Source: Lachnospiraceae bacterium (GTDB lineage: Bacteria > Bacillota > Clostridia > Lachnospirales > Lachnospiraceae). From it: a stretch of DNA of 64,000 bases. Of the stretch, positions 63,488 to 64,000 are shown one piece after another; the first letter of the stretch is position 1; each line of letters starts with the position of its first letter. The notes beneath the pieces are model-generated. The model was not told where the DNA came from. It saw nothing but the letters and a program-made list of their open reading frames with translations, and made no database searches. The stretch spans positions 1-64,000 of the forward strand of contig JAAVYA010000047.1 in assembly GCA_022790855.1 (NCBI GenBank), in the 5' to 3' direction. Position numbers and translations under genes: made by a program.

Positions 63488-64000
63488 TTAATTACTTTTT
63501 TCAAATGGGATATCGGTCGTATTTTCTGTCCAGCCTTCCAGGTGCAGCTTTCCACTCATACCTTCTAATTTCGGCAGGATATAAGAAAGCCGCAGGACTT
63601 TATCTCCCACATGCTCCGCGTTTCCTAATAACGCCTCTACGTCTCCGTATTCCAGGACATAAGTCCTGTCCTCTCCGTACTTAATATGTTCGGGAACAAT
63701 TTCATATTTTTTTAACGTCTGGGTCAGGGATAAGAGATTTTTCAAAAGCTGTTTTTCTTTCAAGGGAAGGGGCTCATACAGCACCACTGCATCCAGGGAC
63801 AAGCCGGTAATCCGGGGGATTCCCTCAATCTCCTCCGTAGAGGTTTCCACCACGATGCCGTCTTTGTCAAAGTATGCGTTCTGTCCTAAGCTTTCCAGGT
63901 ACACATACCCCAGCAGCCCCTTTTCATAAACCTGGATCTCAATTGTGTGGGGAGGTTTCATAGAAATTTCCATGGTATCCACAAAAGGGATAACCTCCGG
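63488..64000 (-). CDS. FtsQ/DivIB, C-terminal part (cut by the window edge)
   Basis: The frame is open to base 64000 and the gene continues beyond the window. The visible 170 residues show the beta-domain features HTIEIQVYEKGLLGYVYL and YFDKDGIVVET, as in FtsQ/DivIB, with the short C-terminal tail. This membrane-anchored protein acts outside the cell in the divisome. The position just upstream of ftsZ on the same strand supports the call. The N-terminal membrane and POTRA parts are not in view. Confidence 0.85.
   Translation of the reverse strand, partial: PEVIPFVDTMEISMKPPHTIEIQVYEKGLLGYVYLESLGQNAYFDKDGIVVETSTEEIEGIPRITGLSLDAVVLYEPLPLKEKQLLKNLLSLTQTLKKYEIVPEHIKYGEDRTYVLEYGDVEALLGNAEHVGDKVLRLSYILPKLEGMSGKLHLEGWTENTTDIPFEKSN

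Overview
The window looks like chromosome of a spore-forming, flagellated member of the Firmicutes, most likely a gut Lachnospiraceae or close Clostridia relative. The evidence is the sporulation set (spoIIGA, sigE, sigG), a Gram-positive-type flagellin with a Maf glycosyltransferase, strong AGGAGG-type ribosome sites, a T-box leader, and genes for host-glycan and amino-acid use. Most genes lie on the minus strand. No tRNA, rRNA, CRISPR array, phage or intact insertion sequence was seen.

Layout. 1-1250: a pair of hairpin-rich repeats and an Rpn/PD-(D/E)XK gene. 1280-8400: a flagellin glycosylation island, with flagellin, a small helical protein, Maf and two fused enzymes for making and activating a nonulosonic (sialic-like) acid. 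8411-23836: a host-glycan locus with sialate O-acetylesterase, GH112 phosphorylase, SGNH hydrolase, a YesMN-like two-component system, a sugar ABC transporter, a serine hydrolase, a URO-D-like protein and a divergent AraC regulator. 23853-29711: an uncharacterised catabolic operon with CoA-transferase A/B, a zinc-ribbon miniprotein, a BKACE enzyme, a cyclase-family hydrolase, a 3-hydroxyacyl-CoA-type dehydrogenase, an SDR and a cupin. 30051-33131: a TrpXYZ-like ABC transporter behind a T-box whose specifier reads TGG (Trp). 33189-34900: remnants of a GH43 enzyme, an alpha/beta hydrolase and a Fis-type activator around an intact Fic gene.

34936-40841: a diguanylate cyclase, then a lactate dehydrogenase/Etf operon (LctBCD type) with a GntR repressor gene and a readable operator. 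40928-44671: an ECF sigma factor, a membrane protein, an ABC-2 exporter and a nitroreductase. 44724-46599: a decayed AAA-ATPase/PD-(D/E)XK gene. 46646-49824: two CobW-type GTPases, one with a very histidine-rich segment, and a DUF2156 protein. 49875-57640: an ABC exporter, a LUD protein, a YyaL-like thioredoxin-fold protein, argS and a dapF-like gene that has serines in place of both catalytic cysteines. 57691-64000: sigG (plus strand), an MBL/beta-CASP nuclease, sigE, spoIIGA, ftsZ and the end of ftsQ/divIB.

The best candidates for something undescribed are the 23853-29711 operon, the fused nonulosonate enzymes, the Ser/Ser DapF homologue and the paired CobW proteins. All functions are read from sequence by eye; no database search was possible.
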